The notes under the pieces: generated by a model
The model's input: only the letters and a program-made list of their open reading frames with translations
What the model was told of the DNA's origin: nothing
The model's database searches: none
Translations under genes and position numbers: made by a program
From: Pectobacterium carotovorum
GTDB taxonomy: Bacteria > Pseudomonadota > Gammaproteobacteria > Enterobacterales > Enterobacteriaceae
Assembly: GCF_900129615.1 (NCBI RefSeq)
Contig: NZ_FQWI01000006.1
Span: 243,131 to 307,130, forward strand
DNA: 64,000 bases
Direction of reading: 5' to 3'
In this document: positions 27,552 through 37,339 of the stretch, piece after piece
How the letters are laid out: every line of letters starts with the position of its first letter
Numbering within the stretch: position 1 is the stretch's first letter

Positions 27552-28661
27552 CTACAGCGCCCGGAAAGAAATTTCGCCGGGAATCGTGTCACCCTGCCAG
27601 TAGAGCTGAGCGGCAACCTGCCCCGCCAGCTCGCGGTACAGAGAAGTAAACTCGCTATCCGGCTGGCTGACCACCGTCGGCTCACCGCGGTCAAGGTCTT
27701 CACGCAGGGAGATATGCAGTGGAAGCTGACCTAACAGGGAACAGTGATATTTTTCCGCCAGCTTCTGCGCGCCGCCCGTGCCGAAGATCGGCTCCAGATG
27801 ACCGCAGTTGCTACAGATGTGTACGCTCATATTCTCAACGATGCCCAGTACTGGCACGCTGACTTTTTCAAACATCGCGATGCCCTTCATGGCATCCATC
27901 AGCGCGATATCCTGTGGCGTCGTCACGACGACAGCCCCAGTGACAGGAATACTCTGCGCCAGCGTCAGTTGAATATCACCTGTACCCGGCGGCATATCTA
28001 ATACCAGATAGTCCAAATCCGGCCAGAGTGTATCCTGCAACAGCTGCAATAATGCTTTACTGGCCATCGGCCCGCGCCACACCATGGCATTATCATCCGT
28101 CACCAGATAACCAATCGAGTTAGTTGCCAGGCCGTGCGCGATAATCGGTGCCATATGTTGACCATCTGGCGAGGTTGGGCGCTCACTGGCCGAGCCCAAC
28201 ATGGTCGGAATGGAAGGGCCGTAGATATCGGCATCCAGAATGCCCACATTGGCACCTTCAGCCGCCAATGCCAGCGCCATGTTGACCGCCGTACTGGATT
28301 TGCCGACGCCGCCTTTCCCGGAACTGACGGCGATGATGTTTTTCACGCCCTTCACACCAGCTTGATCGTTAACCCGGCGCAGCGTCGCGATATCGTGCGT
28401 TAAGCGCCACTCGACCGCCTTTGCGCCTGATAAACGTAATAGTTCATCGCTAACCGTTTCTTTTAATACTGCCAAACCACTCAGCCAGACAAACGGCATC
28501 GTCAGGTCGATGTGCAATACATTGTCCAGCAGCGCACAATGGCGCAGTGCATTCAGTGTCGTCAGGTTATTTTTCAGTGTCGGGTGCTGAAAAGTAGATA
28601 AAACCCCGGTGACCATCGCACGCAGTGCTTCAGGGCGTTGTTCGGGGACTGTCGCGTTCAT
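27552..28661 (-). CDS. mrp: Mrp/ApbC iron-sulfur cluster carrier ATPase
   Basis: 369 residues, same length class as E. coli Mrp. An N-terminal MIP18-like segment (residues 1-95) is followed by the deviant Walker A KGGVGKSS (about 114-121), DADIYGPSIPTMLG, LDMPPGTGD and the cluster-ligand pair C-x2-C in HICSNCGH. It carries and delivers [4Fe-4S] clusters to apo-enzymes in the cytoplasm. AAGGAGCC precedes the ATG. Divergent from metG with a 223-bp shared promoter region, as in E. coli. Confidence 0.96.
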   Translation of the reverse strand: MNATVPEQRPEALRAMVTGVLSTFQHPTLKNNLTTLNALRHCALLDNVLHIDLTMPFVWLSGLAVLKETVSDELLRLSGAKAVEWRLTHDIATLRRVNDQAGVKGVKNIIAVSSGKGGVGKSSTAVNMALALAAEGANVGILDADIYGPSIPTMLGSASERPTSPDGQHMAPIIAHGLATNSIGYLVTDDNAMVWRGPMASKALLQLLQDTLWPDLDYLVLDMPPGTGDIQLTLAQSIPVTGAVVVTTPQDIALMDAMKGIAMFEKVSVPVLGIVENMSVHICSNCGHLEPIFGTGGAQKLAEKYHCSLLGQLPLHISLREDLDRGEPTVVSQPDSEFTSLYRELAGQVAAQLYWQGDTIPGEISFRAL

Positions 28662-28884
28662 TCCGGCTCCTTGAAATTCTCATATTTGACCGTTGAGACC
28701 GTATATAGCATACCAGAGCGAGGGAAGCCTGACGCCCTTCGGCGTCAAAAACGTGGAAACGCTACGCAAAATAAAATCTGCCATGTGGTTTCCTGCCGTT
28801 TTTACTCACGCCAGCGGTTTACGCAGCAAGGCGCTATCGGTTAACATCGATCTCCCTCTATTCACAAAAGAAAGCAAGTTCCTC

Positions 28885-30915
28885 ATGACTCAAGTCGCAA
28901 AGAAAATCCTGGTAACGTGCGCGCTGCCTTACGCTAATGGTTCAATCCACCTCGGTCATATGCTTGAACACGTTCAGGCCGATATTTGGGTTCGTTACCA
29001 GCGAATGCGCGGCAACCAGGTTCACTTTATCTGTGCGGACGACGCCCACGGCACGCCAATTATGCTGAAAGCACAGCAGATGGGGATTGCGCCGGAACAG
29101 ATGATTGCGGCGATGAGTCAGGAGCATCAGCAGGACTTTGCCGGTTTCAATATCAGCTATGACAACTACCACTCCACGCATAGTGAAGAGAACCGTGAGC
29201 TGTCAGGTCTGATTTATGGTCGGCTGAAAGAGAACGGCTTTATTAAAAATCGCACCATTTCTCAGTTGTACGATCCAGAGAAAGGCATGTTCCTGCCAGA
29301 TCGTTTCGTCAAAGGCACCTGCCCGAAATGTAAGGCTGCTGACCAATACGGCGATAACTGCGAAGTCTGTGGCGCGACTTACAGCCCAACGGAGCTGATC
29401 GAACCAAAATCAGTGGTGTCTGGCGCCACGCCAGAGATGCGTGAAACAGAACACTTTTTCTTCGATCTGCCTGCATTCAGCGAGATGCTGCAAGCCTGGA
29501 CGCGCTCCGGCGCATTGCAGGAGCAAGTCGCTAACAAGATGCAGGAGTGGTTCGATTCAGGTCTGCAACAGTGGGACATTACCCGCGATGCACCGTATTT
29601 CGGTTTTGAAATCCCCGATGCACCGGGCAAATATTTTTACGTCTGGCTGGATGCGCCAATCGGCTACATGGGGTCGTTCAAGAACCTGTGCGACAAGCGT
29701 GGCGATCTGAATTTTGATGATTTCTGGAAGAAAGACTCCGACGCAGATTTGTACCATTTCATCGGTAAAGACATCGTTTATTTCCACAGCCTGTTCTGGC
29801 CGGCTATGTTGGAAGGCAGCGGTTTCCGTAAACCGACGAACCTGTTTGTGCACGGCTACGTCACGGTCAACGGCGCCAAGATGTCTAAATCACGCGGCAC
29901 CTTCATCAAAGCGGGCACGTACCTGCAACATCTGGATGCCGATTGCCTGCGTTACTACTACGCGGCAAAACTGTCTTCTCGCATTGATGACATCGATCTC
30001 AATCTGGAAGATTTCGTTCAGCGCGTGAATGCGGACATCGTTAACAAAGTCGTGAATCTGGCATCACGTAATGCCGGTTTCATCAACAAGCGCTTTGACG
30101 GCAAACTGGCGGACAAGCTGGCCGACGCCGAGCTGTACAAAACCTTCACCGATGCCGCAGCCAGCATTGCCGAAGCCTATAGCAGCCGTGAATCTGGGCG
30201 TGCCATTCGTGAGATCATGGCGCTGGCGGATATCGCCAACCGCTATGTTGATGAACAAGCACCGTGGGTTGTGGCGAAAGCAGAAGGTCGGGATGAAGAT
30301 CTGCAAGCCATTTGCTCAATGGGCATCAACCTGTTCCGCGTACTGATGACGTACCTGAAACCGGTTCTGCCTTCGCTGTCCCAGCGGACAGAAGCGTTTT
30401 TGAACACGGAACTGAGCTGGGATGCTATCGCCACGCCGCTGCTGAGCCATCAGGTTAGCCCATTCAAAGCGCTGTTCAACCGCATCGATCTGGATAAAGT
30501 GAACGCAATGGTTGACGCGTCGAAAGAAGACATGGTCGCCGCACAAAAAGTCGTGTCTGGTCCGTTGGCAGACAACCCAGTGCAGGACACCATTAACTTT
30601 GACGATTTTGCCAAAGTTGATATGCGCATCGCATTGATTAAACAGGCTGAACTGGTTGACGGTTCTGACAAGCTCTTACGTCTGACGTTAGATCTGGGCG
30701 GCGAAACTCGTCAGGTCTTCTCCGGCATTCGTGAAGCTTATCCCGATCCGGCTAAGCTGGAAGGCCGTTTAACCGTAATGGTCGCCAACCTGGCTCCACG
30801 TAAAATGCGCTTCGGCATATCAGAAGGCATGGTGATGGCAGCCGGTCCCGGCGGGAAAGATATCTTCCTGCTGAGCCCAGACAGCGGCGCTCAGCCGGGT
30901 ATGCAGGTCAAATAA
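28885..30915 (+). CDS. metG: Methionyl-tRNA synthetase
   Basis: 676 residues from the ATG at 28885 ([19 protein letters not shown]), as in E. coli (677); the open frame to 28693 has no homologous sequence. Class I signatures: HIGH as SIHLGH (about residues 20-25) and KMSKS ([10 protein letters not shown], about 333). The zinc knuckle lies at [17 protein letters not shown]. The last 100 residues are an EMAPII-like tRNA-binding domain ([14 protein letters not shown] to GMQVK), the dimerisation module. Essential. A classic terminator follows. Confidence 0.97.
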   Translation: MTQVAKKILVTCALPYANGSIHLGHMLEHVQADIWVRYQRMRGNQVHFICADDAHGTPIMLKAQQMGIAPEQMIAAMSQEHQQDFAGFNISYDNYHSTHSEENRELSGLIYGRLKENGFIKNRTISQLYDPEKGMFLPDRFVKGTCPKCKAADQYGDNCEVCGATYSPTELIEPKSVVSGATPEMRETEHFFFDLPAFSEMLQAWTRSGALQEQVANKMQEWFDSGLQQWDITRDAPYFGFEIPDAPGKYFYVWLDAPIGYMGSFKNLCDKRGDLNFDDFWKKDSDADLYHFIGKDIVYFHSLFWPAMLEGSGFRKPTNLFVHGYVTVNGAKMSKSRGTFIKAGTYLQHLDADCLRYYYAAKLSSRIDDIDLNLEDFVQRVNADIVNKVVNLASRNAGFINKRFDGKLADKLADAELYKTFTDAAASIAEAYSSRESGRAIREIMALADIANRYVDEQAPWVVAKAEGRDEDLQAICSMGINLFRVLMTYLKPVLPSLSQRTEAFLNTELSWDAIATPLLSHQVSPFKALFNRIDLDKVNAMVDASKEDMVAAQKVVSGPLADNPVQDTINFDDFAKVDMRIALIKQAELVDGSDKLLRLTLDLGGETRQVFSGIREAYPDPAKLEGRLTVMVANLAPRKMRFGISEGMVMAAGPGGKDIFLLSPDSGAQPGMQVK

Positions 30916-30925
30916 TCACCGCATC

Positions 30926-30953
30926 AAGCCGGATTTTAATCCGGCTTTTTTTT
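30926..30953 (+). terminator. Rho-independent terminator of metG
   Basis: Stem AAGCCGGAT / ATCCGGCTT with a short TTTA loop, followed by eight T. It starts 11 bp after the metG stop. Confidence 0.92.
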
Positions 30954-31195
30954 GCAACAATTCCTCCACAAACCCCCACGTATTCCTCTTCGACTGGCTC
31001 ATCGCTCCACATTATTTGTAACCATGAAATAACAAATTCGTTATGCATTACAATATATAACGAATAAAAAATATACCTCTTTATAGGTGTTATGGGGGTT
31101 TAAATACTTAAATTTTGATTTTGCGCAAAGCCCACAATTTATGTGTTGTTAAATTGCTCGCAACAAAAATGACACATAATTACACAGGGAAACTA

Positions 31196-34100
31196 ATGCA
31201 ACTGAATAGAAGAGGTTTCTTTAAAGTTTGCGCGGGGGGGATGGCTGGAACCACTCTCGCGGTATTAGGCTTTACACCCACGGAAGCAATGGCATCAGTA
31301 CGTCAATATAAGCTGTTACGGGCAAAAGAGACGCGTAACAACTGCACCTACTGTTCAGTTGGCTGTGGTGTGCTCATGTATAGCCTGGGCGATGGCGCCA
31401 AAAATGCGAAGCCTTCCGTTTTTCATATCGAAGGTGATGCGGATCACCCAGTCAGCCGCGGCTCCCTTTGCCCGAAAGGTGCGGGTCTGGTTGACTATAT
31501 CCACAGTGAAAACCGCCTGCTCTACCCTGAATACCGTGCGCCAGGCTCAGACAAATGGCAACGAATCAGCTGGGACGACGCGATTGAACGTATCGCGCGC
31601 CTGATGAAAGCTGACCGTGATGCCAACTTCGAACGCACCAACGCCAAAGGCGAAACCGTCAACCGCTGGCTGACTACTGGTATGCTGTGCTCTTCTGCCG
31701 CCAGCAACGAAACCGGTATTCTCGACCAGAAATTTGCCCGCGCACTCGGCATGGTTGCCATCGACTGTCAGGCGCGTTTGTGTCACGGACCTACCGTTGC
31801 CGCACTGGCACCGACATTCGGCCGTGGCGCGATGACCAACAACTGGGTTGATATCAAAAACGCCAACGTCATCATCGTGATGGGTGGAAACCCGGCAGAA
31901 GCGCACCCGGTCGGTTTCAAATGGGCCGTTGAAGCGAAAACGCACAACAATGCAAAACTGATTGTTGTCGACCCACGCTTTAACCGCTCCGCTGCCGTTG
32001 CCGATCTCTACGCGCCAATTCGCGCAGGTTCAGATGCCGCTTTCCTGTTAGGTATCGTTAACTATCTTATTACGAACGATAAAATTCATCGCGAATACGT
32101 GGTGTCTTACACCAACGCCAGCCTGATCGTGCGTGGTGATTTCAGCTTTGACGAAGGCTTGTTCAGCGGCTACGACGAACAAAAACGTCAATATGACAAA
32201 TCCAGCTGGCAGTATGAGCTGGATGAGTCCGGTTTCGCCAAACGCGACAACACGCTGTCCCATCCGCGCTGCGTCTGGAACCTGCTGAAAGAACACGTCT
32301 CTCGCTATACGCTGGACATGGTGACATCCCTGTGCGGTACCTCAGCCAAAGATTATGAAGAGATTTGCCGTACGCTGGCTGAAACTTGCGTACCGAATAA
32401 AACCGCAACCTTCATGTATGCACTGGGTTGGACGCACCACACCAATGGCGCGCAGATCATCCGCTCCGCTGGCATGATCCAGCTTCTGCTGGGGAATATT
32501 GGTATGGCCGGTGGCGGCATCAACGCCCTGCGCGGTCACTCCAACATTCAGGGATATACCGATCTGGGTCTGCTGTCGTTAAATCTGCCGGGCTATATGC
32601 CACTGCCGTCAGAAAAACAGCCGGATCTGAATACCTATCTGAGCCAAATCACACCCACCGCCGTGTTGCCCGATCAGGTTAACTATTGGAAAAACACGCC
32701 AAAATTCTTTATCAGCATGATGAAGAGCTTCTACGGCGATCACGCACAGGCGGCGAATAACTGGGGTTATGACTGGTTGCCGAAATGGGATCGTAGCTAC
32801 GACGTCATGGTGCAAACCGAGCTGATGGTGGAAGGCAAAATGAACGGCTACATCGTTCAGGGCTTTAACCCTGTTGCCGCGTTCTCTAACAAGAACAAAG
32901 CGACCGAAGCGCTCTCCAGACTCAAGTACATGGTCATCATCGATCCGCTGGTCACCGAAACCTCCACGTTCTGGCAGAACTATGGCGAATTCAATGACGT
33001 GGATACGAAGTCTATTCAGACTGAAGTCTTCCGTCTGCCTTCTTCCTGTTTTGCCGAGGAAAATGGTTCTATCGCCAACTCCGGTCGTTGGTTGCAATGG
33101 CACTGGGCGGCGGCTGAGCCACCAGGAGAAGCCCGTCACGACGGTAAAATCCTCGGTAAGCTGCTGATGCGCCTGCGTGAGCTGTATAACGAAGAAGGTG
33201 GTACTTATCCGGATCCGTTGATGAACATCAACTGGAATTACAAAGACCCGGAAGACCCACATCCAGAAGAGATCGCCCGCGAAGCCAACGGCATGGCGCT
33301 GGCTGATATCTACGATGACAGCGGCAAACTGATCCTGAAAAAAGGCCAGCAGCTCGCCGATTTTTCACAATTGCGTGATGACGGTACCACGTCCAGCTTC
33401 TGCTGGATTTACGCCGGAAGCTGGACCGAAGCCGGTAACCAGATGGATAAGCGTGACAACGCCGATGCCGGTCTGGGCTGCACGCCGAACTGGTCATGGT
33501 GCTGGCCGCAAAACCGCCGCATTCTCTACAACCGCGCCTCCGCCGACCTGCAAGGGAAACCGTGGGACAGCAAGCGTAAATTGCTGGAATGGACCGGTCA
33601 GAAGTGGCAAGGCATTGATGTGCCTGACTTCGCCGCAACCGTACCGCCGGGCAAAGACACCGGGCCGTTCATCATGCTGCCGGAAGGTCTGGCACGTCTG
33701 TTCTCCGTGGACAAACTGGTAGACGGACCGTTCCCTGAACACTACGAACCGATCGAATCACCTATTGGCACCAACCCGCTGCACCCGTCGGTGATTTCCA
33801 GCCCAGTCGCGCGTTTGTTTGCCCGTGATGCGAAAACCATGGGCACCGCGAAGGACTTCCCTTACGTGGCGACCACCTACTCGATTACCGAATTGTTCCG
33901 TCACTGGACAAAACACGCGCGTCTGAACGCGATTGTGCAGCCAGAGCAGTTTGTTGAGATCGGTGAAAATCTGGCGAAGAGCAAAGGCATTAAAGCGGGC
34001 GATGAAGTCAAAGTCTCCTGCCAGCGTGGCTACATCAAAGCCAAAGCGGTGGTTACGAAGCGTATCAAAACGCTGCAAATTGCCGGACGCAGCGTGGAAA

Positions 34101-34243
34101 CCGTTGGTATTCCCTGCCACTGGGGCTTTGAGGGAACCACGCGTAAAGGGTTCCTGGCTAACACACTCACCCCGAGCGTCGGCGACGCTAATTCACAAAC
34201 GCCTGAGTATAAAGCGTTTTTGGTTAATGTAGAGAAGGCGTAA
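31196..34243 (+). CDS. fdoG: Formate dehydrogenase-N/O alpha subunit, cysteine form
   Basis: 1015 residues from the ATG at 31196; an upstream frame to 31115 is excluded because the Tat signal RRGFFK sits at residues 5-10 of this start. Features are a twin-arginine signal peptide cleaved near AMA, the 4Fe-4S motif CTYCSVGC, and the bis-MGD molybdopterin domains. The catalytic position 196, selenocysteine in E. coli FdoG/FdnG, is Cys here (TGT at 31781, ARLCHGPT). It oxidises formate to CO2 on the periplasmic side and passes electrons to the beta subunit. First of an fdoGHI operon. The closest E. coli form is FdoG by subunit lengths, but fdn cannot be excluded. Confidence 0.9.
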   Translation: MQLNRRGFFKVCAGGMAGTTLAVLGFTPTEAMASVRQYKLLRAKETRNNCTYCSVGCGVLMYSLGDGAKNAKPSVFHIEGDADHPVSRGSLCPKGAGLVDYIHSENRLLYPEYRAPGSDKWQRISWDDAIERIARLMKADRDANFERTNAKGETVNRWLTTGMLCSSAASNETGILDQKFARALGMVAIDCQARLCHGPTVAALAPTFGRGAMTNNWVDIKNANVIIVMGGNPAEAHPVGFKWAVEAKTHNNAKLIVVDPRFNRSAAVADLYAPIRAGSDAAFLLGIVNYLITNDKIHREYVVSYTNASLIVRGDFSFDEGLFSGYDEQKRQYDKSSWQYELDESGFAKRDNTLSHPRCVWNLLKEHVSRYTLDMVTSLCGTSAKDYEEICRTLAETCVPNKTATFMYALGWTHHTNGAQIIRSAGMIQLLLGNIGMAGGGINALRGHSNIQGYTDLGLLSLNLPGYMPLPSEKQPDLNTYLSQITPTAVLPDQVNYWKNTPKFFISMMKSFYGDHAQAANNWGYDWLPKWDRSYDVMVQTELMVEGKMNGYIVQGFNPVAAFSNKNKATEALSRLKYMVIIDPLVTETSTFWQNYGEFNDVDTKSIQTEVFRLPSSCFAEENGSIANSGRWLQWHWAAAEPPGEARHDGKILGKLLMRLRELYNEEGGTYPDPLMNINWNYKDPEDPHPEEIAREANGMALADIYDDSGKLILKKGQQLADFSQLRDDGTTSSFCWIYAGSWTEAGNQMDKRDNADAGLGCTPNWSWCWPQNRRILYNRASADLQGKPWDSKRKLLEWTGQKWQGIDVPDFAATVPPGKDTGPFIMLPEGLARLFSVDKLVDGPFPEHYEPIESPIGTNPLHPSVISSPVARLFARDAKTMGTAKDFPYVATTYSITELFRHWTKHARLNAIVQPEQFVEIGENLAKSKGIKAGDEVKVSCQRGYIKAKAVVTKRIKTLQIAGRSVETVGIPCHWGFEGTTRKGFLANTLTPSVGDANSQTPEYKAFLVNVEKA

Positions 34244-34255
34244 GGGTAGCCAACT

Positions 34256-35164
34256 ATGTCAATGCAATCACAAGATATTATTAAACGTTCGGCCACCAAC
34301 GGCTTTACACCGCCTCCGCATGTGCGTAATGACAAAAGCGAAGTGGCAAAACTGATCGATGTCACCACCTGTATCGGCTGTAAAGGCTGTCAGGTGGCCT
34401 GTTCAGAGTGGAACGATATTCGTGACGAAGTCGGCCATAACTTCGGCGTTTATGATAACCCAGCGGATTTGAGCGCCAAATCCTGGACGCTGATGCGCTT
34501 TTCCGAAGTGGAAGAGAACGATCGTTTGGAATGGCTGATCCGTAAAGATGGCTGCATGCACTGTAGCGATCCGGGCTGTCTGAAAGCCTGTCCTTCCGCT
34601 GGTGCGGTTATCCAGTACGCCAACGGTATCGTCGATTTTCAGTCCGAACACTGTATCGGCTGCGGCTATTGCATCGCCGGCTGCCCGTTCAATATTCCAC
34701 GTCTGAATAAAGAAGATAACCGCGTCTATAAATGTACGCTGTGCGTCGACAGAGTCAGCGTTGGGCAAGAACCGGCCTGCGTGAAAACCTGTCCGACGGG
34801 TGCCATTCGTTTCGGTACGAAAGAAGAGATGAAGCATCTGGCAGAAGAGCGCATCGCCGATCTGAAAAGCCGTGGTTATAAGAACGCAGGCCTCTATGAT
34901 CCGCAGGGTGTGGGCGGCACGCACGTGATGTATGTTCTGCACCACGCAGACAGACCATCGCTCTATAACAATCTGCCGGATGACCCGCAGATTTCCACGC
35001 CGGTCAACCTGTGGAAAGGCATTCTGAAGCCGCTATCTGCGTTAGGGTTTGTCGCCACGTTCGCCGGGTTAATGTTCCACTACATCGGTGTGGGTCCGAA
35101 CACAGAAGAAACGGAGCATGAACACGAGGGAGAAGACAAAGAAGGGGGAGACAAACATGAGTAA
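34256..35164 (+). CDS. fdoH: Formate dehydrogenase beta subunit (4 x 4Fe-4S)
   Basis: 302 residues (FdoH 300). Four ferredoxin-type Cys clusters are visible: [38 protein letters not shown] and CTLCVDR...CVKTCP. A C-terminal membrane anchor ([22 protein letters not shown], about 260-280) is followed by an acidic His/Glu-rich tail. It conducts electrons from the alpha subunit to haem b in the gamma subunit. The gene follows fdoG by 12 bp and its stop overlaps the start of fdoI by 8 bp. Confidence 0.94.
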   Translation: MSMQSQDIIKRSATNGFTPPPHVRNDKSEVAKLIDVTTCIGCKGCQVACSEWNDIRDEVGHNFGVYDNPADLSAKSWTLMRFSEVEENDRLEWLIRKDGCMHCSDPGCLKACPSAGAVIQYANGIVDFQSEHCIGCGYCIAGCPFNIPRLNKEDNRVYKCTLCVDRVSVGQEPACVKTCPTGAIRFGTKEEMKHLAEERIADLKSRGYKNAGLYDPQGVGGTHVMYVLHHADRPSLYNNLPDDPQISTPVNLWKGILKPLSALGFVATFAGLMFHYIGVGPNTEETEHEHEGEDKEGGDKHE

Positions 35165-35792
35165 ATCAAAAATGATTTTGCGCACCAAGTTTATCGATCG
35201 CATCTGTCACTGGATTGTGGTGATTAGCTTTTTCCTGGTCGCGCTCTCAGGTATTGCTTTGTTTTTCCCAACCCTGCAATGGTTGACGCAGACGTTTGGT
35301 ACGCCGCAGATGGGACGTATTCTGCACCCGTTTTTTGGCGTGCTGATCGTCATTTGTCTGATTCCGATGTTCTTCCGGTTCGTTAGTCATAACATCCCGA
35401 AGAAGCGCGATCTGCCGTGGTTCCTCAACATTATTGAAGTGTTGAAAGGCAATGAGCATGAAGTCGCTGAAGTGGGTAAATACAACCCAGGCCAGAAGAT
35501 GATGTTCTGGAGCATCATGGGGCTGACGCTGGTACTGCTGATCACCGGGGTAATCATGTGGCGTCCTTACTTTGCCCACCTGTTCCCAATTGATGTCGTG
35601 CGCTACGCCATTCTGATTCATGCGGTTGCGGCTATCGTCCTCATCCATGCCATCCTGATCCATATGTACATGGCGTTCTGGGTTAAAGGATCAATCAAGG
35701 GCATGATTGAAGGCAAAGTCTCCAAACGCTGGGCGCGTAAACACCACCCACGTTGGGCGCGTGAAATGGAAGAGAAAGAAGCGAAGAAATAA
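35157..35792 (+). CDS. fdoI: Formate dehydrogenase gamma subunit, cytochrome b556
   Basis: 211 residues, same length as E. coli FdoI (FdnI is 217). The start is the ATG at 35157, inside the beta-subunit end and preceded by AAGGGGGAG. Four membrane helices carry the His ligands for two haem b groups (RICHWIVV near the N-terminus; [22 protein letters not shown]). It anchors the complex in the inner membrane and reduces quinone. E. coli has fdhE directly after fdoI; here no such gene follows. Confidence 0.94.
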   Translation: MSKSKMILRTKFIDRICHWIVVISFFLVALSGIALFFPTLQWLTQTFGTPQMGRILHPFFGVLIVICLIPMFFRFVSHNIPKKRDLPWFLNIIEVLKGNEHEVAEVGKYNPGQKMMFWSIMGLTLVLLITGVIMWRPYFAHLFPIDVVRYAILIHAVAAIVLIHAILIHMYMAFWVKGSIKGMIEGKVSKRWARKHHPRWAREMEEKEAKK

Positions 35793-35820
35793 CTCACTCT
35801 TTCTTCATCCTGCCACTCAT

Positions 35821-36012
35821 CTGAAATGCAGCGCCTCGCGGGCATTTCAGGCTGTTGACAAACCTATTTATCGAACGAGAACGGGAGTAACGGAATAGAA
35901 GAGTAAAGCGTTTGCGCCAGGGATGGCGCAATCCGAGCGTACAGGGATGTATTTACAGCGTCTTTACGATCTATCCGTTACTACCGCCATACGGACTTTT
36001 TCAGCAACCTCG
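35821..36012. repeat. Probable intergenic repeat region after fdoI
   Basis: A hairpin at 35821-35850 (CTGAAATGC with its complement) carries CCTCGCGGGCATTT, which recurs at 36021-36034 in the fdo terminator, so two copies flank about 170 bp. The enclosed stretch contains the small palindrome TGCGCCAGGGATGGCGCA and GAGCGTACAGGGATGTATTTAC, which I recall as a family of dispersed repeats in soft-rot bacteria. No gene is seen in it. Repeat status needs a genome-wide count. Confidence 0.4.
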
Positions 36013-36042
36013 AATGCCCGCCTCGCGGGCATTTTTCTTTTT
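36013..36042 (+). terminator. Intrinsic terminator after the fdo region
   Basis: Stem AATGCCCG / CGGGCATT (36013-36020 with 36026-36033), loop CCTCG, followed by a T-rich tail. It closes the 456-bp gap after fdoI on the plus strand before the binding-protein gene. Confidence 0.85.
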
Positions 36043-36248
36043 ATCCGCAGTCAGCACGAATCGTTATAACTTAAACCCAAAAGTCATAATACTCCCCTCT
36101 TTCTCGCCTATCGCTCAACAGCTATGATGCAGTATCATTTTTAAATAGACATCCAGACATAAAGACAGCTATAAAGTAATAACGCAGAGAACATAACAAT
36201 ACTGCAATCGACACGACATCAATTTATAAAACGCCATGGAGCTGATGA

Positions 36249-37325
36249 ATGAAGAAATTTACGCCCGCCCTGCTTGCACTGAGCTTACTGACTGCGTTAC
36301 CGGCACTGGCTAATCAGAATGCCACCATTGCTCCCGTTCCGGCCGCTATCGCCAATCATGACGGTCCGGTTCGCATCGCGGTTATCCGCAATCTGGGTTC
36401 AGACGACAACACCACGCAGTTTGTTTCCGGCGTGCTCGAAGAAGGTAAAAAGCTGGGCTTTAAGGTCAGCACCTTTCTGAGCAACGGCGATGATGCACGT
36501 TTTCAGGATTTCGTGAATCAGGCGATTAGCCAGAAATATGATGGCATCATCCTGTCGCAGGGCCGCGATCCCTACTCTACCGATTTGATCAAACGCATCG
36601 TCGACAGCGGCATTGCCGTTTCCGTGTTTGATACCGCCGTGAACGGCGAGATTCCGGGCGTGACCGTCACCCAGCAGGATGACGCCTCACTGACTAACGA
36701 ATCATTCGGCCAACTGGTGAAGGATTTCAACGGTAAAGCCAACATCATCAAACTGTGGGTCGCAGGCTTCCCGCCGATGGAACGCCGCCAGCTTGCTTAT
36801 CAACAGATCCTGAAAGCTAACCCCGGCATCAAGGAACTCGAATCGATTGGTGCCGTGTCCTCTGACGTTCAGGGCGATACCGCCAACAAAGTCGGTGCGG
36901 TGCTGGCGAAATACCCGAAAGGCAAAATCGATGCAATCTGGGGATCGTGGGATGCCTTCAGCCAGGGTGCTTATAAAGCATTGAAAGAAAACGGCCGGAC
37001 CGAAATCAAACTTTACAGCATCGATATCTCTAATCAGGATTTACAGCTGATGCGTGAAGCAAACAGCCCGTGGAAAGTCAGCGTGGCTGTCGATCCTAAA
37101 CTGATCGGTAAAGTAAACCTGCGTCTGGTTGCCAACAAGATTGCCGGTGAAGCGACACCTGCGACCTACGAGTTCCGTGCTGCTGCAATTCCACAGGCGC
37201 TGTTAGCCAGCCAGCCGGGTGCAGTCAACGTCGCCGGACTGGCGAAAATCATCCCAGGCTGGGGCCACACAGATGATTTTATCGCACCGTGGTTTGCTAC
37301 ACTGGAAGCCAAACAGGCGAAATAA
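36249..37325 (+). CDS. Periplasmic sugar-binding protein, RbsB-like
   Basis: 358 residues. Sec signal peptide with cleavage near ALA-N (about residue 22). The two-lobed periplasmic-binding-protein-like fold is visible from IAVIRNLGSDDNTTQFVSGVLEEGKKLGF and YDGIILSQGRDPYSTDLIKRIVDSGIAVSVFDT to AIWGSWDAFSQGAYKALKENG and VDPKLIGKVNLRLVANKIAG. Relatives bind ribose, xylose, autoinducer-2 or inositol for ABC importers. No ATPase or permease gene is adjacent, so it either serves a transporter encoded elsewhere or works in sensing. It is followed 14 bp later by an LVIVD-repeat protein, an obvious operon partner. Ligand unknown. Confidence 0.85.
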   Translation: MKKFTPALLALSLLTALPALANQNATIAPVPAAIANHDGPVRIAVIRNLGSDDNTTQFVSGVLEEGKKLGFKVSTFLSNGDDARFQDFVNQAISQKYDGIILSQGRDPYSTDLIKRIVDSGIAVSVFDTAVNGEIPGVTVTQQDDASLTNESFGQLVKDFNGKANIIKLWVAGFPPMERRQLAYQQILKANPGIKELESIGAVSSDVQGDTANKVGAVLAKYPKGKIDAIWGSWDAFSQGAYKALKENGRTEIKLYSIDISNQDLQLMREANSPWKVSVAVDPKLIGKVNLRLVANKIAGEATPATYEFRAAAIPQALLASQPGAVNVAGLAKIIPGWGHTDDFIAPWFATLEAKQAK

Positions 37326-37339
37326 CACGGAGATAACTC

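Noticed and set aside
28693..28884. N-terminal extension of metG
   Set aside because: 64 extra codons not found in MetG; the conserved start MTQVAKK at 28885 is preferred.
31115..31195. N-terminal extension of fdoG
   Set aside because: Would place the twin-arginine motif 27 residues inside the protein; the start at 31196 gives a normal Tat signal.
32609..33262. 217-codon minus-strand frame inside fdoG
   Set aside because: Antisense shadow of a conserved gene, with composition typical of the reverse frame of GC-rich codons.
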